DNA of 30,376 nucleotides, from the NCBI GenBank assembly GCA_934120735.1, contig CAKOVA010000024.1:1-30376 (forward strand), in the 5' to 3' direction. Positions 1 through 8,851 of the stretch are shown piece by piece. The position numbers were made by a program, and so were the translations under genes. The notes beneath the pieces were generated by a model that saw only the letters and a list, made by a program, of their open reading frames with translations, searched no databases and was not told where the DNA came from. Origin of the DNA: an uncultured Prevotella sp. (GTDB lineage: Bacteria; Bacteroidota; Bacteroidia; Bacteroidales; Bacteroidaceae). Position 1 is the stretch's first letter, and each line of letters begins with the position of its first letter.

Positions 1-2120
1 TGGTTGTTGCGGCGATAGTAGTACTCGTTGTACAAACGGTTGAACGCCTGTTTGTCCACATCCCACAGACTTTCGTAAATGAAGTTGAATTGTGCCGTGA
101 TGCGTGGGTGGAACAGGTGAGGATTTTTCTTGTCACGAACAAACAACACATCGTTGGCAAGCGCATACAATCCGTCGCGTATCCATGTGTTCTTCTCGTC
201 CATTTCTTGCCCCTCGAAGGCAGCTTCAATCTTGCGCTCGGTATTGAAATGCTCGTTCAGCTCAAACACGTCATCGTGAATATGATTGAGATATTTGGCG
301 ATGACTTCTTCCTGATGTTCACCAAACACCCTATCAATAACCCAGTTGCGGACATAAGGCTTCGTAAATAAATCTTCTTGGAAGTTGAGTCCGTAGGATG
401 CTATCTCCTCGCGCGACATGCCTAACGATGGCGAAAACTGACCGCACAAGCCGTTGACACAACTAATGGGTATTTCCCAAATGCGGAAGAATCCCAATAC
501 GTGGTCGATGCGGTAAGCGTCGAAGAACTCTGCCATGTTCTTGAAACGGCGTTCCCACCATGCGCATCCGTCTTTCAACATCTCATCCCAGTTGTAGGTG
601 GGGAACCCCCAATTCTGTCCGTTTACGGAGAAATCATCGGGTGGCGCACCTGCCTGTCCGTCCATGTTGAAGTATTTGGGTTCTACCCAAACGTCGCAGC
701 CGTGGCGACTCACACCAATCGGCACGTCACCTTTGAGTACGATGCGCTTGCTTTGCGCATAAGCGTGCGCCTCCTTCATTTGGGTGTATAGCACAAACTG
801 CACGAAGTAGTAGAACGCTACTTGTTGATATGCCTTGTTGCTTGGGGTGCTTAACGCCTTGCGGTCTGCCTCGTTCCATGTGTGGTGGTCGGGCCATTGT
901 GTAGCGTCTGCCGTGCCGTATTGGTCGCGCAGGTAGCAGAACTGTGCGTAAGGCACCAGCCAGCGGGCGCTCTTTTCGAAGAACGCCTTGTACGCCTTGG
1001 TTCCCATGGTGCGTTTGCCCTCTTGCTTGAAGAGTAACTGTAAGAAATCCATCTTGCTTTTCATCACGCGCACATAGTCGATCTGTGGCAGACAGTTCAG
1101 CTCTTCTTGCAATGTGTCAAATTGCGCTTGTTGCGCCTTGTCGTTGAGTTTGGGCAGTTGGCGCAAGTCACAATAGAGCGGATGCAACGCAAACACGCTG
1201 ATGCAGCTGTAAGGGTAAGAGTCGGTATAGGTGTAGGTGGCTGTGGTGTCGTTGATGGGCAGCAACTGAAGAACGTGCTGTCCGGTGGCTTCCACAAAGT
1301 CGATCATTGCCTTGAGGTCGCCAAAGTCGCCCACGCCAAAGCTGCCTTTGCTGCGTAGTGAGAATACAGGTACTAACGTTCCAGCCACCTTTGTGTTGGG
1401 CATGGGCATGAAAGCCTGATCCAAGTGGTACACCACCACGTCGCCACGGTTGAGCTTGGGTACGTCAATGGTGCGGTTGAAGCACGGTTCCCACATGGGT
1501 TCGTTCGTGGGAAGGCTATACGACAGGGCAGCAAACTTCAGTTCTATGTGCTGCTCGCTCAGTGTTTCAGCGTCCACGTCTACCACCCATTCGTTGTGCT
1601 GGTGCTGGGTCATGGTCAGTGCTTTGCTGATGTTCCACTCGCCCAAGGCCTCGGTGTCGCCCGACAGCACTAAATATTGGTCGGGTTTGAGTTGTGGAGA
1701 ACGTACAATGATACGCACCGTCTTGTCGTAAGCCGTGGGCTGCAGGGCTTGCAATGTGCTGCGGTGAAGGCAGTCGGTGAAAGCCGAAGAGTACAGGTAC
1801 GAGTCTTCTGGTATCTGCATCCAGTGGTCGTACACATGGTATTGCTTTGCTTTGGCTGCCGTGAGGTCAAGCTGGTGGGTAAGAGTGGTCCATTCTTTGC
1901 GGGTTACCTTACCGTCACATTCTACCGAGTAGTAGTAGCAAAGGGAATTTTGCTCTTCAGTGGAAGACAGCTTGAGGTCGCACTGCCAGTGCAGTCCATC
2001 GGTGGTGTACATTCTATAAGGGGTATAAAGCCCGTCTGCAGGCTGACCATCATTCACTACATTCAAGATGAGGTCTTCCCCAAAAACTGTTTTGTATTCA
2101 ATGTTAAATAATAGATTCAT
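1..2120 (-). CDS. malQ: 4-alpha-glucanotransferase (amylomaltase, GH77), 3' end missing
   Basis: Translated from the ATG at 2118-2120, the minus strand gives about 706 uninterrupted residues before the left edge; the C-terminus lies outside the window. MalQ transfers alpha-1,4-glucan chains between maltooligosaccharides in the cytoplasm. Residues 1-125 and about 130-250 look like tandem CBM20 starch-binding domains, the second with the typical LSGDTEALGEWN motif. The GH77 barrel follows (GVGDFGDLKAM, LQLLPINDT). YRIDHVLGFFRIWEIP carries the expected catalytic nucleophile, Asp539. The acid/base Glu expected further on is beyond the edge. There is no signal peptide. The CBM20-CBM20-GH77 layout is the usual one in Bacteroidota. 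A LacI-type palindrome and a -7 element lie upstream, tying it to the susC locus. Family assignment is secure; the substrate range is inferred. Confidence 0.95.
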   Translation of the reverse strand, partial: MNLLFNIEYKTVFGEDLILNVVNDGQPADGLYTPYRMYTTDGLHWQCDLKLSSTEEQNSLCYYYSVECDGKVTRKEWTTLTHQLDLTAAKAKQYHVYDHWMQIPEDSYLYSSAFTDCLHRSTLQALQPTAYDKTVRIIVRSPQLKPDQYLVLSGDTEALGEWNISKALTMTQHQHNEWVVDVDAETLSEQHIELKFAALSYSLPTNEPMWEPCFNRTIDVPKLNRGDVVVYHLDQAFMPMPNTKVAGTLVPVFSLRSKGSFGVGDFGDLKAMIDFVEATGQHVLQLLPINDTTATYTYTDSYPYSCISVFALHPLYCDLRQLPKLNDKAQQAQFDTLQEELNCLPQIDYVRVMKSKMDFLQLLFKQEGKRTMGTKAYKAFFEKSARWLVPYAQFCYLRDQYGTADATQWPDHHTWNEADRKALSTPSNKAYQQVAFYYFVQFVLYTQMKEAHAYAQSKRIVLKGDVPIGVSRHGCDVWVEPKYFNMDGQAGAPPDDFSVNGQNWGFPTYNWDEMLKDGCAWWERRFKNMAEFFDAYRIDHVLGFFRIWEIPISCVNGLCGQFSPSLGMSREEIASYGLNFQEDLFTKPYVRNWVIDRVFGEHQEEVIAKYLNHIHDDVFELNEHFNTERKIEAAFEGQEMDEKNTWIRDGLYALANDVLFVRDKKNPHLFHPRITAQFNFIYESLWDVDKQAFNRLYNEYYYRRNN

Positions 2121-2170
2121 AAACTAAGGAGTAGTAGTTGGTTTACTTTAGGTTTGGTACTTAATATATG

Positions 2171-2178
2171 CAAATGTA
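2171..2178 (-). promoter_or_regulatory. malQ promoter -7 element
   Basis: Read on the minus strand this is TACATTTG, an exact match to the Bacteroidota -7 consensus TAnnTTTG, about 50 bp before the malQ ATG. No TTTG is found 19-20 bp further upstream, so the promoter looks weak on its own. The identical octamer serves lacI. Its centre is 66 bp from the centre of the palindrome at 2233-2248. Confidence 0.6.
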
Positions 2179-2232
2179 TAAATAATAAGTAAGGTGAAGT
2201 TGGTTTAGAAGTCTAATTATTGGAAAAACATT

Positions 2233-2248
2233 GTGCAATCGTTTGCAC
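2233..2248. promoter_or_regulatory. LacI-family operator upstream of malQ
   Basis: GTGCAATCGTTTGCAC is a 16-bp near-palindrome with one mismatched pair and a central CG. It has the form typical of LacI/GalR operators and closely matches the perfect palindrome at 5584-5595 between lacI and susC. The obvious ligand is the LacI-type protein encoded at 4474-5499. Confidence 0.7.
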
Positions 2249-2317
2249 TAATACTATTTTCTGCTTCCAAATGTAGGTGTTTTGAAGGAGGGTTTTGTTA
2301 GATTATTTGGTCATTTT

Positions 2318-2625
2318 AAAATTCTCATTCTAGCTTCTCAAGAGGGTGCTTTTAATCTTTTAAAGGTCGGTTTTTACACCTTGTCGGGCCAAAAGCATAG
2401 AGTTTGGCTGCACAGAGCAATGTTTTTGACGAGAAAAGTGATAGAGGTTGACCTGCAAACTCTATGCTTTTGCCAGTCAATAGCATGGAGTTTGCTGCCG
2501 ACCGAAAATGCTCGTCATATACAATATCTTGATAATGAGCGATATACAAAATTCGCGTATTTGCCGTCAACCTACTGGTTGCTTGCAAATACGCGAGTAT
2601 TGAGGGTGCATGTCAATATTTTTGA
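2318..2625. repeat. Composite intergenic element, copy 1
   Basis: The element lies in the 681-bp gene-free stretch 2121-2801. It shares order and spacing with copies near 19400-19700 and 29780-30020. It has TTCTAG at 2328, then block A: AAAAGCATAGAGTTTG (2391-2406), its perfect inverse CAAACTCTATGCTTTT (2456-2471), and a third variant TAGCATGGAGTTTGC (2481-2495). Block B is a perfect 11-bp inverted repeat, CGCGTATTTGC (2554-2564) and GCAAATACGCG (2585-2595). GTCAA follows 17 bp later. No convincing protein is encoded. Apart from the malQ promoter and operator and a small hairpin near 2756, nothing else was found in this gap. Confidence 0.7.
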
Positions 2626-2755
2626 CACTTATCCAGCACCGTTTCATCGTGTCGGACACCCATGTGTGAGGGATTAAATGGCGTTCCTTAGAGCGGATGT
2701 AAACTTGCTGCAACAATTTGTTCCCGAAGGTGGATGTGACCACTGTGGTAGAGCG

Positions 2756-2773
2756 TTAGCTGCTAACAGCTAA
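2756..2773. terminator. Small hairpin downstream of the MFS gene
   Basis: TTAGCTG-CTAA-CAGCTAA is a perfect 7-bp stem with a 4-nt loop, about 30 bp past the stop codon of the minus-strand MFS gene. There is no clear T-run after it on the minus strand, so a terminator role is only tentative. Confidence 0.3.
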
Positions 2774-2801
2774 TTCTGCAACAACTACTTCCTAACTGAT
2801 G

Positions 2802-4118
2802 TCAGTCCTTGACATCCTTGATCAGCGATACAGCGGCGGCACCCAGTAACAGTGAGATGCCCGCAACGAACATCATGTGGCTTTGCACCGACCCCACCAT
2901 ACTGAGGAGTGTGCCTCCTATGACTGCAGCAATGATTTGCGGGATACAGATGGTACCATTGAACAAGCCGAGGTAAGCCCCCATGTGTCCATAACCTTGT
3001 AAGGCGTTGGTGACAAAGGTAAAAGGCATGGCTAACATGGCAGCCCATGCGCAGCCAATGAGTAGGAACGGAATGAACAATAAGTACTGGTCGTGTATCA
3101 CGGTACAAGCGGCAAAACCTATGGCTCCCAATACCAAACTGAGGGCATAGGCGGTCTTTCTGCTGCCGAGTTTGGGGAGCAACGGTGCCCATAGCACGGA
3201 GCCAATGGCCTGCACGGCGAACAATACGCCCACCCAGTTGCCGGCCTCTTGTGCTCCCTCGCTGGCCATGTCGGTGGTACCCCAAACGTTGGCGGCTACG
3301 GTGCCGTGCGTATAGGTCCACATGTACATGAAGGCGATCCAACTGAAGAACTGCACGATGCCTACCTTCCAAAAGGTAGAAGGAGCACGTTTGAGTAGCG
3401 TTATCCAGTTTTCTTTCTTCTCTGTTTCAACTTTCAAGCTACCATTGTATTGTTCATATTCCTTTGGAGGCCACTCCCTTACCTTGGAAACGGTGTAACC
3501 AACACAGAGAATCAGAATGCCAGCACCAACAATAAAACTGTAGATGACCGAGTCGGGAACCACACCCTTGGGGGCTGTATTGGCGATACCCAACAATGCG
3601 AAGAAGAATGGAAACAGGTAACCCACCAGTGAACCTGCATTGCACAGCAGACTTTGGATGGAATACGCTTTGGCTTTCTGTTTTTCATTCACCATATCAC
3701 CCACGAGCATCTTAAAGGGTTGCATCGCCATGTTGATAGAGGTGTCGAGGAACATGAGCATGACAAGTCCGAAAATCATCGCCACCGATGCCGTCATGCC
3801 GAATGAGCCAGACTGTGGGAGCAGGCACATTACCAGTACAGCAGCCGCCGCTCCGATGAATAAGTAGGGAATGCGACGCCCATATCTGGTCCATGTGCGG
3901 TCTGAACAAGTGCCAATGATGGGTTGCACAACAATGCCCATCAAGGGAGGTAATATCCAAAAATAACTAAGATTGTGTGGGTCCGCACCTAATGTAGCAA
4001 AGATGCGTGAGATGTTTGCACTCTGCAAAGCGTACGCAATCTGTACACCGAAAAATCCGAAACTTAAATTCCAAAGTTTCCAAAAGCTCATGTCGGGCTT
4101 CTTTTTTAATTCATTCAT
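2802..4118 (-). CDS. MFS sugar transporter, probable maltose/maltooligosaccharide carrier
   Basis: A 438-residue polytopic protein with about 12 hydrophobic segments and no cleavable signal; the N-terminus MNELKKKPDMSFWKLW enters the first helix near residue 15. The loop motif DRTWTRYGRRIPYLFIG (about residues 72-88) fits the MFS group related to GPH-type and SUT/SLC45-type sugar symporters. Members of this group are commonly found next to malQ and susCD genes in Bacteroidota. The inferred job is proton-coupled import of maltose or short maltodextrins across the inner membrane, supplying cytoplasmic MalQ. It sits downstream of lacI on the same strand, but a 355-bp repeat-filled gap separates them, and no LacI-type palindrome was found immediately before it. 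Substrate is inferred from context only. Confidence 0.85.
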   Translation of the reverse strand: MNELKKKPDMSFWKLWNLSFGFFGVQIAYALQSANISRIFATLGADPHNLSYFWILPPLMGIVVQPIIGTCSDRTWTRYGRRIPYLFIGAAAAVLVMCLLPQSGSFGMTASVAMIFGLVMLMFLDTSINMAMQPFKMLVGDMVNEKQKAKAYSIQSLLCNAGSLVGYLFPFFFALLGIANTAPKGVVPDSVIYSFIVGAGILILCVGYTVSKVREWPPKEYEQYNGSLKVETEKKENWITLLKRAPSTFWKVGIVQFFSWIAFMYMWTYTHGTVAANVWGTTDMASEGAQEAGNWVGVLFAVQAIGSVLWAPLLPKLGSRKTAYALSLVLGAIGFAACTVIHDQYLLFIPFLLIGCAWAAMLAMPFTFVTNALQGYGHMGAYLGLFNGTICIPQIIAAVIGGTLLSMVGSVQSHMMFVAGISLLLGAAAVSLIKDVKD

Positions 4119-4128
4119 ATAGTTTTTT

Positions 4129-4462
4129 AGTTTACGAGTTATTAGTTTACGAGTTTACGAGTTAATAGTTTTATTAGTTTACGAGTTGACAAGTTTACGA
4201 GTTTACGAGTTAATAGCTTTATTAGTTTACGAGTTGACAAGTTTACGAGTTTACGAGTTGATAGTATTTTATTCGACGGTTGATAACTTATCAAGTAATG
4301 TATTGTTGTGAATCGCTTTTGTTAAGCATTAACTTGACAACTTGTTAACTTGTCAACTAATCAATCTATTGACTCGTCAACTCGTCAACTTGTCAACTTG
4401 TTAACTTGTCAACTAATCAATCTATTGACTCGTCAACTTGTCAACTCGTCAACTTGTCAACT
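4129..4462. repeat. Array of ~10-nt repeats in two opposed arms
   Basis: This fills most of the 355-bp gap between lacI and the MFS gene. The left arm (about 4129-4262) is built from units such as GTTTACGAGT and TGACAAGTTT. The right arm (about 4330-4462) is built from their complements, such as AACTTGTCAACTCGTCAAC. The middle (4263-4329) is unrelated AT-rich DNA. Each arm holds a longer internal duplication: about 40 bp repeated at a 48-bp period starting at 4173 and 4221, and about 46 bp repeated at a 56-bp period starting at 4338 and 4394. The same unit recurs at 23903-23935 and 25162-25375. There is no spacer structure of a CRISPR and no coding potential. Confidence 0.9.
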
Positions 4463-4473
4463 AAAACTATATC

Positions 4474-5499
4474 TTATCTCGTTGTTCCCCTGATAATGAG
4501 TTTTGTTCTGACGATTCTCTTTTCAATCTTGTCAGGTGGGATGAAACCCTCCACACGAGAAATGAGGATGTTAGCCGCTTCTTCACCTACCCGCACGCCA
4601 CGCTGCTCTACGGTGGTGAGCATGGGGTCGCAGGCCTTGGCACGGTCACCATTGGTAAAACCACAGATGGAGATATCCTCGGGCACCCGATACCCCATGC
4701 GCTTCGCAGCGTAAAGAATGCCCACAGCCGTGTCATCGTTCACAGCGAAGAAAGCATCGGGGGCTTCCTCCTGGCTTAGAAGCTCGGGGGTGATTAGCTC
4801 AGCGTCGGCGCGGTTGTCGCAGATTCGGAAAAAACGGTCGTCAGCCTTCAGTCCGTACTTGGTGATGGCATCACGGTAGCCGTTGTAACGGTTCTTGGAA
4901 ATCTCCATGGTCATCAGTGTGCCGTAGTAAGCAATGCGCCGGCAGCCAGTCTGTATGAGGTGCGTGACTGCGTTGAAGGCACCCATGTAGTCATCCACCA
5001 CCACTCGACTACATTCCACGCCCGTACAAATACGGTCGTAAAACACAAGTGGCATGCCGTGGTTTATCAGTTTCTGGAAATGCTCATAGCGTATGGTATC
5101 CTTGGCTTGTGAGACGATGACGCCGCACACTTTGCTCTCAAAGTAATCCTGGCAGATGCGCACTTCGCGATCGTACTTCTCATTGCTCTGCGCCACCATG
5201 ATGCGATAGCCGCGGGCACTGGCTTCCTCTTCGATGCCGGAGAGGATGCTGGAGAAGTAGAAATGTGACAGTTGGGGAACGATGACGCCAATGACTCTCA
5301 TCGGTTTCACCTTGCTGTTGCGCAGCGACTCGGCGATGACGTTGGGATAGAAATTATGTTCGCGCGCGTAGGTCTGTATCTTTTCCCGTTGTTCTTTGCT
5401 GATGCTCGGGTTGTCTTTCAACGCACGCGAGACCGTTGCAATAGAAACCCCCAGTTCCTTTGCAATGTCTTTCATTGTGAGCGGTGACAAAATATCCAT
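4474..5499 (-). CDS. LacI/GalR-family transcriptional regulator
   Basis: The protein has 341 residues, the usual LacI-family length. The N-terminal helix-turn-helix is clear: MKDIAKELGVSIATVSRAL (residues 9-27), then the hinge region through YPNVIAESLRNSK. The rest is the periplasmic-binding-protein-like ligand domain, beginning at VIGVIVPQLSHFYFSSIL. The start at 5499 is preferred because a -7 element lies just upstream; Met9 is an alternative. The gene is divergent from susC, and the perfect palindrome between them lies 65-66 bp from both -7 elements. It therefore probably controls itself, the sus operon and malQ in response to a maltodextrin-type ligand. In B. thetaiotaomicron this role belongs to the unrelated SusR. 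Whether it activates or represses is not settled by sequence. Confidence 0.93.
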   Translation of the reverse strand: MDILSPLTMKDIAKELGVSIATVSRALKDNPSISKEQREKIQTYAREHNFYPNVIAESLRNSKVKPMRVIGVIVPQLSHFYFSSILSGIEEEASARGYRIMVAQSNEKYDREVRICQDYFESKVCGVIVSQAKDTIRYEHFQKLINHGMPLVFYDRICTGVECSRVVVDDYMGAFNAVTHLIQTGCRRIAYYGTLMTMEISKNRYNGYRDAITKYGLKADDRFFRICDNRADAELITPELLSQEEAPDAFFAVNDDTAVGILYAAKRMGYRVPEDISICGFTNGDRAKACDPMLTTVEQRGVRVGEEAANILISRVEGFIPPDKIEKRIVRTKLIIRGTTR

Positions 5500-5519
5500 T
5501 TAGGTTGTTATTAGTGATA

Positions 5520-5527
5520 CAAATGTA
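5520..5527 (-). promoter_or_regulatory. lacI promoter -7 element
   Basis: On the minus strand this reads TACATTTG, an exact TAnnTTTG match identical to the malQ element. It predicts a short leader before the start at 5499. The sequence about 20 bp upstream is TTTC, only three of four matches to TTTG. Its centre is 66 bp from the centre of the operator at 5584-5595. Confidence 0.55.
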
Positions 5528-5583
5528 TGCAAAACCTGAGAATGCAGGAAAGCAAGTCTTTGATTTCTAATCAAATCTTCCAT

Positions 5584-5595
5584 GCAAACGTTTGC
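5584..5595. promoter_or_regulatory. LacI-family operator between lacI and susC
   Basis: GCAAACGTTTGC is a perfect 12-bp palindrome with the central CG typical of LacI/GalR operators. It lies near the middle of the divergent intergenic region, 65 bp from the susC -7 element and 66 bp from the lacI -7 element (centre to centre). A single bound dimer could act on both promoters. Confidence 0.8.
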
Positions 5596-5650
5596 GTTAC
5601 TAAAACAACGAATTTACAGGAAAAATAGTATGTTAAAGGTTAAGCAATAC

Positions 5651-5658
5651 TAACTTTG
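5651..5658 (+). promoter_or_regulatory. susC operon promoter -7 element
   Basis: TAACTTTG matches the TAnnTTTG consensus. No TTTG-like element is present about 20 bp upstream, where the sequence is AGTA. This gives a leader of about 170 nt before the susC ATG. The operator centre is 65 bp upstream. Confidence 0.6.
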
Positions 5659-5717
5659 CACGCAAGAGGAGCTACTAACCAGAAAGATAAGAGAAACATC
5701 AAGTCTCCTCATAGCAT

Positions 5718-5781
5718 TTCCCTGGCCTTCATGTGGAAGGAACAAACGCATGAGTCACGACAGGCCATGAACATCAGGGAA
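5718..5781 (+). promoter_or_regulatory. Leader hairpin in the susC 5' UTR
   Basis: TTCCCTG (5718-5724) pairs with CAGGGAA (5775-5781), and TTCATG (5728-5733) pairs with CATGAA (5766-5771), around a symmetric 3-nt internal loop. The terminal loop is 32 nt. No T-run follows, so it is not an ordinary terminator. It could stabilise the transcript or be a regulatory leader; its function is unknown. Confidence 0.45.
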
Positions 5782-5837
5782 CACGACCTAAGCGATATAT
5801 TAAATTGATTATATTACATTAACTAAAAACAAAAAAG

Positions 5838-8837
5838 ATGAAGCAGGTAAAAATTTCATTACCGCTGAGAATGCTCACACTCATCTGTGTGTTGTTCATT
5901 TCAGCAAGTGCCTTTGCACAGCAGATTGCCGTGAAAGGACATGTGAAGGATGAAACCGGCGAACCCATTATCGGCGCTACCATTAGAGTAGTGGGACAGA
6001 CGGGAGGTACGGTGACAGACTTTGACGGAAACTTCACCATCAACGCTAACACAGGCGACATGGTCTCTGTCAGTTACATTGGTTACGATGTCTTTGAGGC
6101 ACCAGCAACCGCCAAGATGACTATTACTCTGAAAGAAGCCAAAGGTGAGTCGATCAACGAAGTGGTGGTGATTGGCTACGGACGAGTGAAGAAAAACGAC
6201 TTGACGGGTAGTGTTACTGCCTTGAATGCAGAGAAAATGGTAAAAGGAGCCGTTACCTCTGCCACCGATATGTTGGTAGGTAAGGCTGCTGGTGTGAGCG
6301 TTATCACTGACGGTGGCGCACCGGGTGCTGGTGCAACGATACGTATTCGTGGCGGTTCGTCTATGTCAGCATCCAATAACCCGTTGGTGGTAATCGATGG
6401 TGTACCCGTAGACGATGGCGGCATCAACGGTATGGCCAATCCTTTGAGTACTGTTCACCCTGATGACATCGCTACCATGACGGTGTTGAAAGACGCATCG
6501 GCAACAGCTATCTATGGTTCGCGCGCATCGAATGGTGTGATTCTTATCACCACCAAGAAAGGAAAAGCTGGTGGCATTCAAGTTGGATACAGCGGTTCTG
6601 TCAAGGTGAGCACCAGTGCCAAGGAGGTGGATGTGATGTCGGCAAACGACTTCAAGAACTTTGTTGTGTCTAAGTTTGGTAAGGAAAGTCTGCAAGCTAA
6701 GGCTCTTGGTACGAGTAACACCGATTGGCAGAAAGAAGTATTGCGCACATCGGTTAGCACCGACCACAACATCAATGTGTCGGGTGCGGTGGCTAACTTG
6801 CCTTATCGTGTGTCGGTAGGTTATACTAATGAGAACGGTATTGTGAAGACATCCAACATGGAACGCTTCACTGGTGCTATCAACTTGAATCCACAATTCT
6901 TCGACAAACACCTCACTGTTCAATTGAACCTCAAGGGTATCTACAACACCAACCGTTTTGCAGACCTCGGTTCCTTGGGCATGGCGACGCAGTACGACCC
7001 CACACAGCCCATCTATATGAAAGGGTCTGAATATGGCAACGGCTACTTCATGTACCTCAACGATAAGGGAAAACCCATCGACATTGCTTTGGCTAACCCT
7101 GTATCCATACTTACTGATAAGAGCGACAAGTCAAAAGTGTACCGCAGTATCGGTAACGCACAGTTCGACTATAAATTCCATTTCTTGCCCGACCTGCGTG
7201 CGAACCTCAACTTGGGATATGACGTTTCTAAGGGAACAGGCGACGTGATAACCGTAGACAACTCTCCCATGTCGTGGACTTGGGGCAATTTCAAGAAAGG
7301 ATTTGGTGAGAACAGCAGCTACTGGCAGCTCAAGCGTAGCACCCTGTTGGAGTTCTACATGAACTACACCAAGACACTTGGCGCACACTTCATTGATGCC
7401 ATGGCTGGTTATTCATGGCAACACTTCTATCGTTCTGAATGGACCAAGTATCCCTATTCAGCTGCCAAGGCAAAGGAATATGGCAAAGAGTTCTACAAGG
7501 GCGAGGATGATTTCAGCACCGAGAACTACCTCGTGTCGTTCTTCGGACGTGTGAACTACACCTTGTTAGACCGCTACCTCTTGACATTCACATTGCGTAA
7601 CGATGGTTCCTCACGCTTCAGCAAGGACAATCGCTGGGGTCTGTTCCCATCGGCAGCATTGGCTTGGCGTATCAACGAAGAGGCTTTCTTGAAAGACGTA
7701 CGCTGGCTCGACGACTTGAAACTGCGTTTGGGTTATGGTGTGACAGGTCAGCAGAACCTTGGTAGCGGTGATTACCCCTACATGGCACGCTACGCTTATT
7801 CACAGGCTGGCGCCAATTATTATTTCGGTGACAAGCGCATACGTCTGATTGCTCCGTTGGCATACGATGAAAACTTGAAGTGGGAGGAAACCACAACCTA
7901 TAATGTGGGACTTGACTTTGGCATCTTCAAGGGGATACTCTCGGGAGCATTGGATTTCTATTTCCGCCAGACCAACAACTTGTTGAATACCGTAACGGCA
8001 CCTGCAGGTACCAACTACAGCAATGAGATATTGACCAATGTGGGTACGTTGGAAAACAAAGGCGTGGAACTCTCGTTGACCGCACACCCCATTACAACCA
8101 AGGATTTCCAGTGGACACTGGGTTACAACGTGTCGTACAACAAGAATACCATCACCAAACTTACCTTCAACGACGATCCTAAATACAAGGGCGTGATTCA
8201 TGGTGGTATCGATGGCGCAACGGGTTATAATGTTCAAATCAACGCTGTTGGCAAGCCATACAACTCGTTCTATGTGTTCGAGCAGATGTATGACGAGAAG
8301 GGTACTCCTATTGAAGGGGCTTATGTAGACCAGAACAACGACAATAAGATTGATGAGGGCGACCTAATTCCTTACAAGAAATCGGCTCCTGATGTGTACA
8401 TGGGTTTGACATCGCAGATGAATTACAAGAACTGGGATTTGTCATTCGCCCTTCGCTCGAGCATTGGCAACTATGTGTACAACAACACACAGTCTAACCG
8501 TGAGGCATGGGACGGTTCGCAGATGTACGACCAGACAGGCTTCTTGAAGAATCGCCTCAACTCTGCTGCCAACAAGAACTTCCACACTGGACAGTACCGC
8601 AGCAGCTACTATGTGCAGAAAGCCGACTTCCTCCGCATGGACAACATCTCGCTCGGCTACACTTTCAACAAGCTGTTCAATGACAAGCAGTCCGCACGTC
8701 TGTATTTCACCGTGCAAAACCCGTTTGTCATCACCAACTACAGCGGCATTGACCCTGAAATCAGCGGGGAGGGTATAGACAACAAGATCTATCCAAGACC
8801 TATCTCGTTTATGTTCGGTTTCAATTTCAAATTCTAA
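5838..8837 (+). CDS. susC: SusC/RagA-family TonB-dependent outer-membrane transporter
   Basis: A 999-residue protein, typical for SusC. A signal peptide is seen at residues 1-27 (ISASAFA, then QQ). A carboxypeptidase-regulatory-like domain covers about residues 33-100 (GHVKDETGEPIIGATIRV). The plug begins around VVIGYGRVKKNDLTGSV (about 110-125), and the C-terminal barrel ends in aromatic MFGFNFKF. With SusD it forms the outer-membrane complex that imports oligosaccharides using TonB energy. It is the first gene of susC-susD-susE/F, 14 bp before susD, and is probably under the divergent LacI-type regulator. Starch specificity is inferred from the neighbouring amylase, MalQ and SusE/F-like protein, not from the SusC sequence itself. 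Confidence 0.95.
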   Translation: MKQVKISLPLRMLTLICVLFISASAFAQQIAVKGHVKDETGEPIIGATIRVVGQTGGTVTDFDGNFTINANTGDMVSVSYIGYDVFEAPATAKMTITLKEAKGESINEVVVIGYGRVKKNDLTGSVTALNAEKMVKGAVTSATDMLVGKAAGVSVITDGGAPGAGATIRIRGGSSMSASNNPLVVIDGVPVDDGGINGMANPLSTVHPDDIATMTVLKDASATAIYGSRASNGVILITTKKGKAGGIQVGYSGSVKVSTSAKEVDVMSANDFKNFVVSKFGKESLQAKALGTSNTDWQKEVLRTSVSTDHNINVSGAVANLPYRVSVGYTNENGIVKTSNMERFTGAINLNPQFFDKHLTVQLNLKGIYNTNRFADLGSLGMATQYDPTQPIYMKGSEYGNGYFMYLNDKGKPIDIALANPVSILTDKSDKSKVYRSIGNAQFDYKFHFLPDLRANLNLGYDVSKGTGDVITVDNSPMSWTWGNFKKGFGENSSYWQLKRSTLLEFYMNYTKTLGAHFIDAMAGYSWQHFYRSEWTKYPYSAAKAKEYGKEFYKGEDDFSTENYLVSFFGRVNYTLLDRYLLTFTLRNDGSSRFSKDNRWGLFPSAALAWRINEEAFLKDVRWLDDLKLRLGYGVTGQQNLGSGDYPYMARYAYSQAGANYYFGDKRIRLIAPLAYDENLKWEETTTYNVGLDFGIFKGILSGALDFYFRQTNNLLNTVTAPAGTNYSNEILTNVGTLENKGVELSLTAHPITTKDFQWTLGYNVSYNKNTITKLTFNDDPKYKGVIHGGIDGATGYNVQINAVGKPYNSFYVFEQMYDEKGTPIEGAYVDQNNDNKIDEGDLIPYKKSAPDVYMGLTSQMNYKNWDLSFALRSSIGNYVYNNTQSNREAWDGSQMYDQTGFLKNRLNSAANKNFHTGQYRSSYYVQKADFLRMDNISLGYTFNKLFNDKQSARLYFTVQNPFVITNYSGIDPEISGEGIDNKIYPRPISFMFGFNFKF

Positions 8838-8851
8838 ATAGCAAGTATAAA

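Noticed and set aside
90..2111. Plus-strand ORFs across the first 2.1 kb
   Set aside because: They lie antisense to the continuous malQ frame, which has clear GH77 and CBM20 motifs.
2282..2677. 131-codon plus-strand ORF between malQ and the MFS gene
   Set aside because: It runs straight through the inverted repeats of composite element copy 1, which is not coding in copies 2 and 3.
4129..4462. Possible CRISPR array
   Set aside because: Units are about 10 nt, degenerate and contiguous, with opposed arms and no unique spacers or cas genes.
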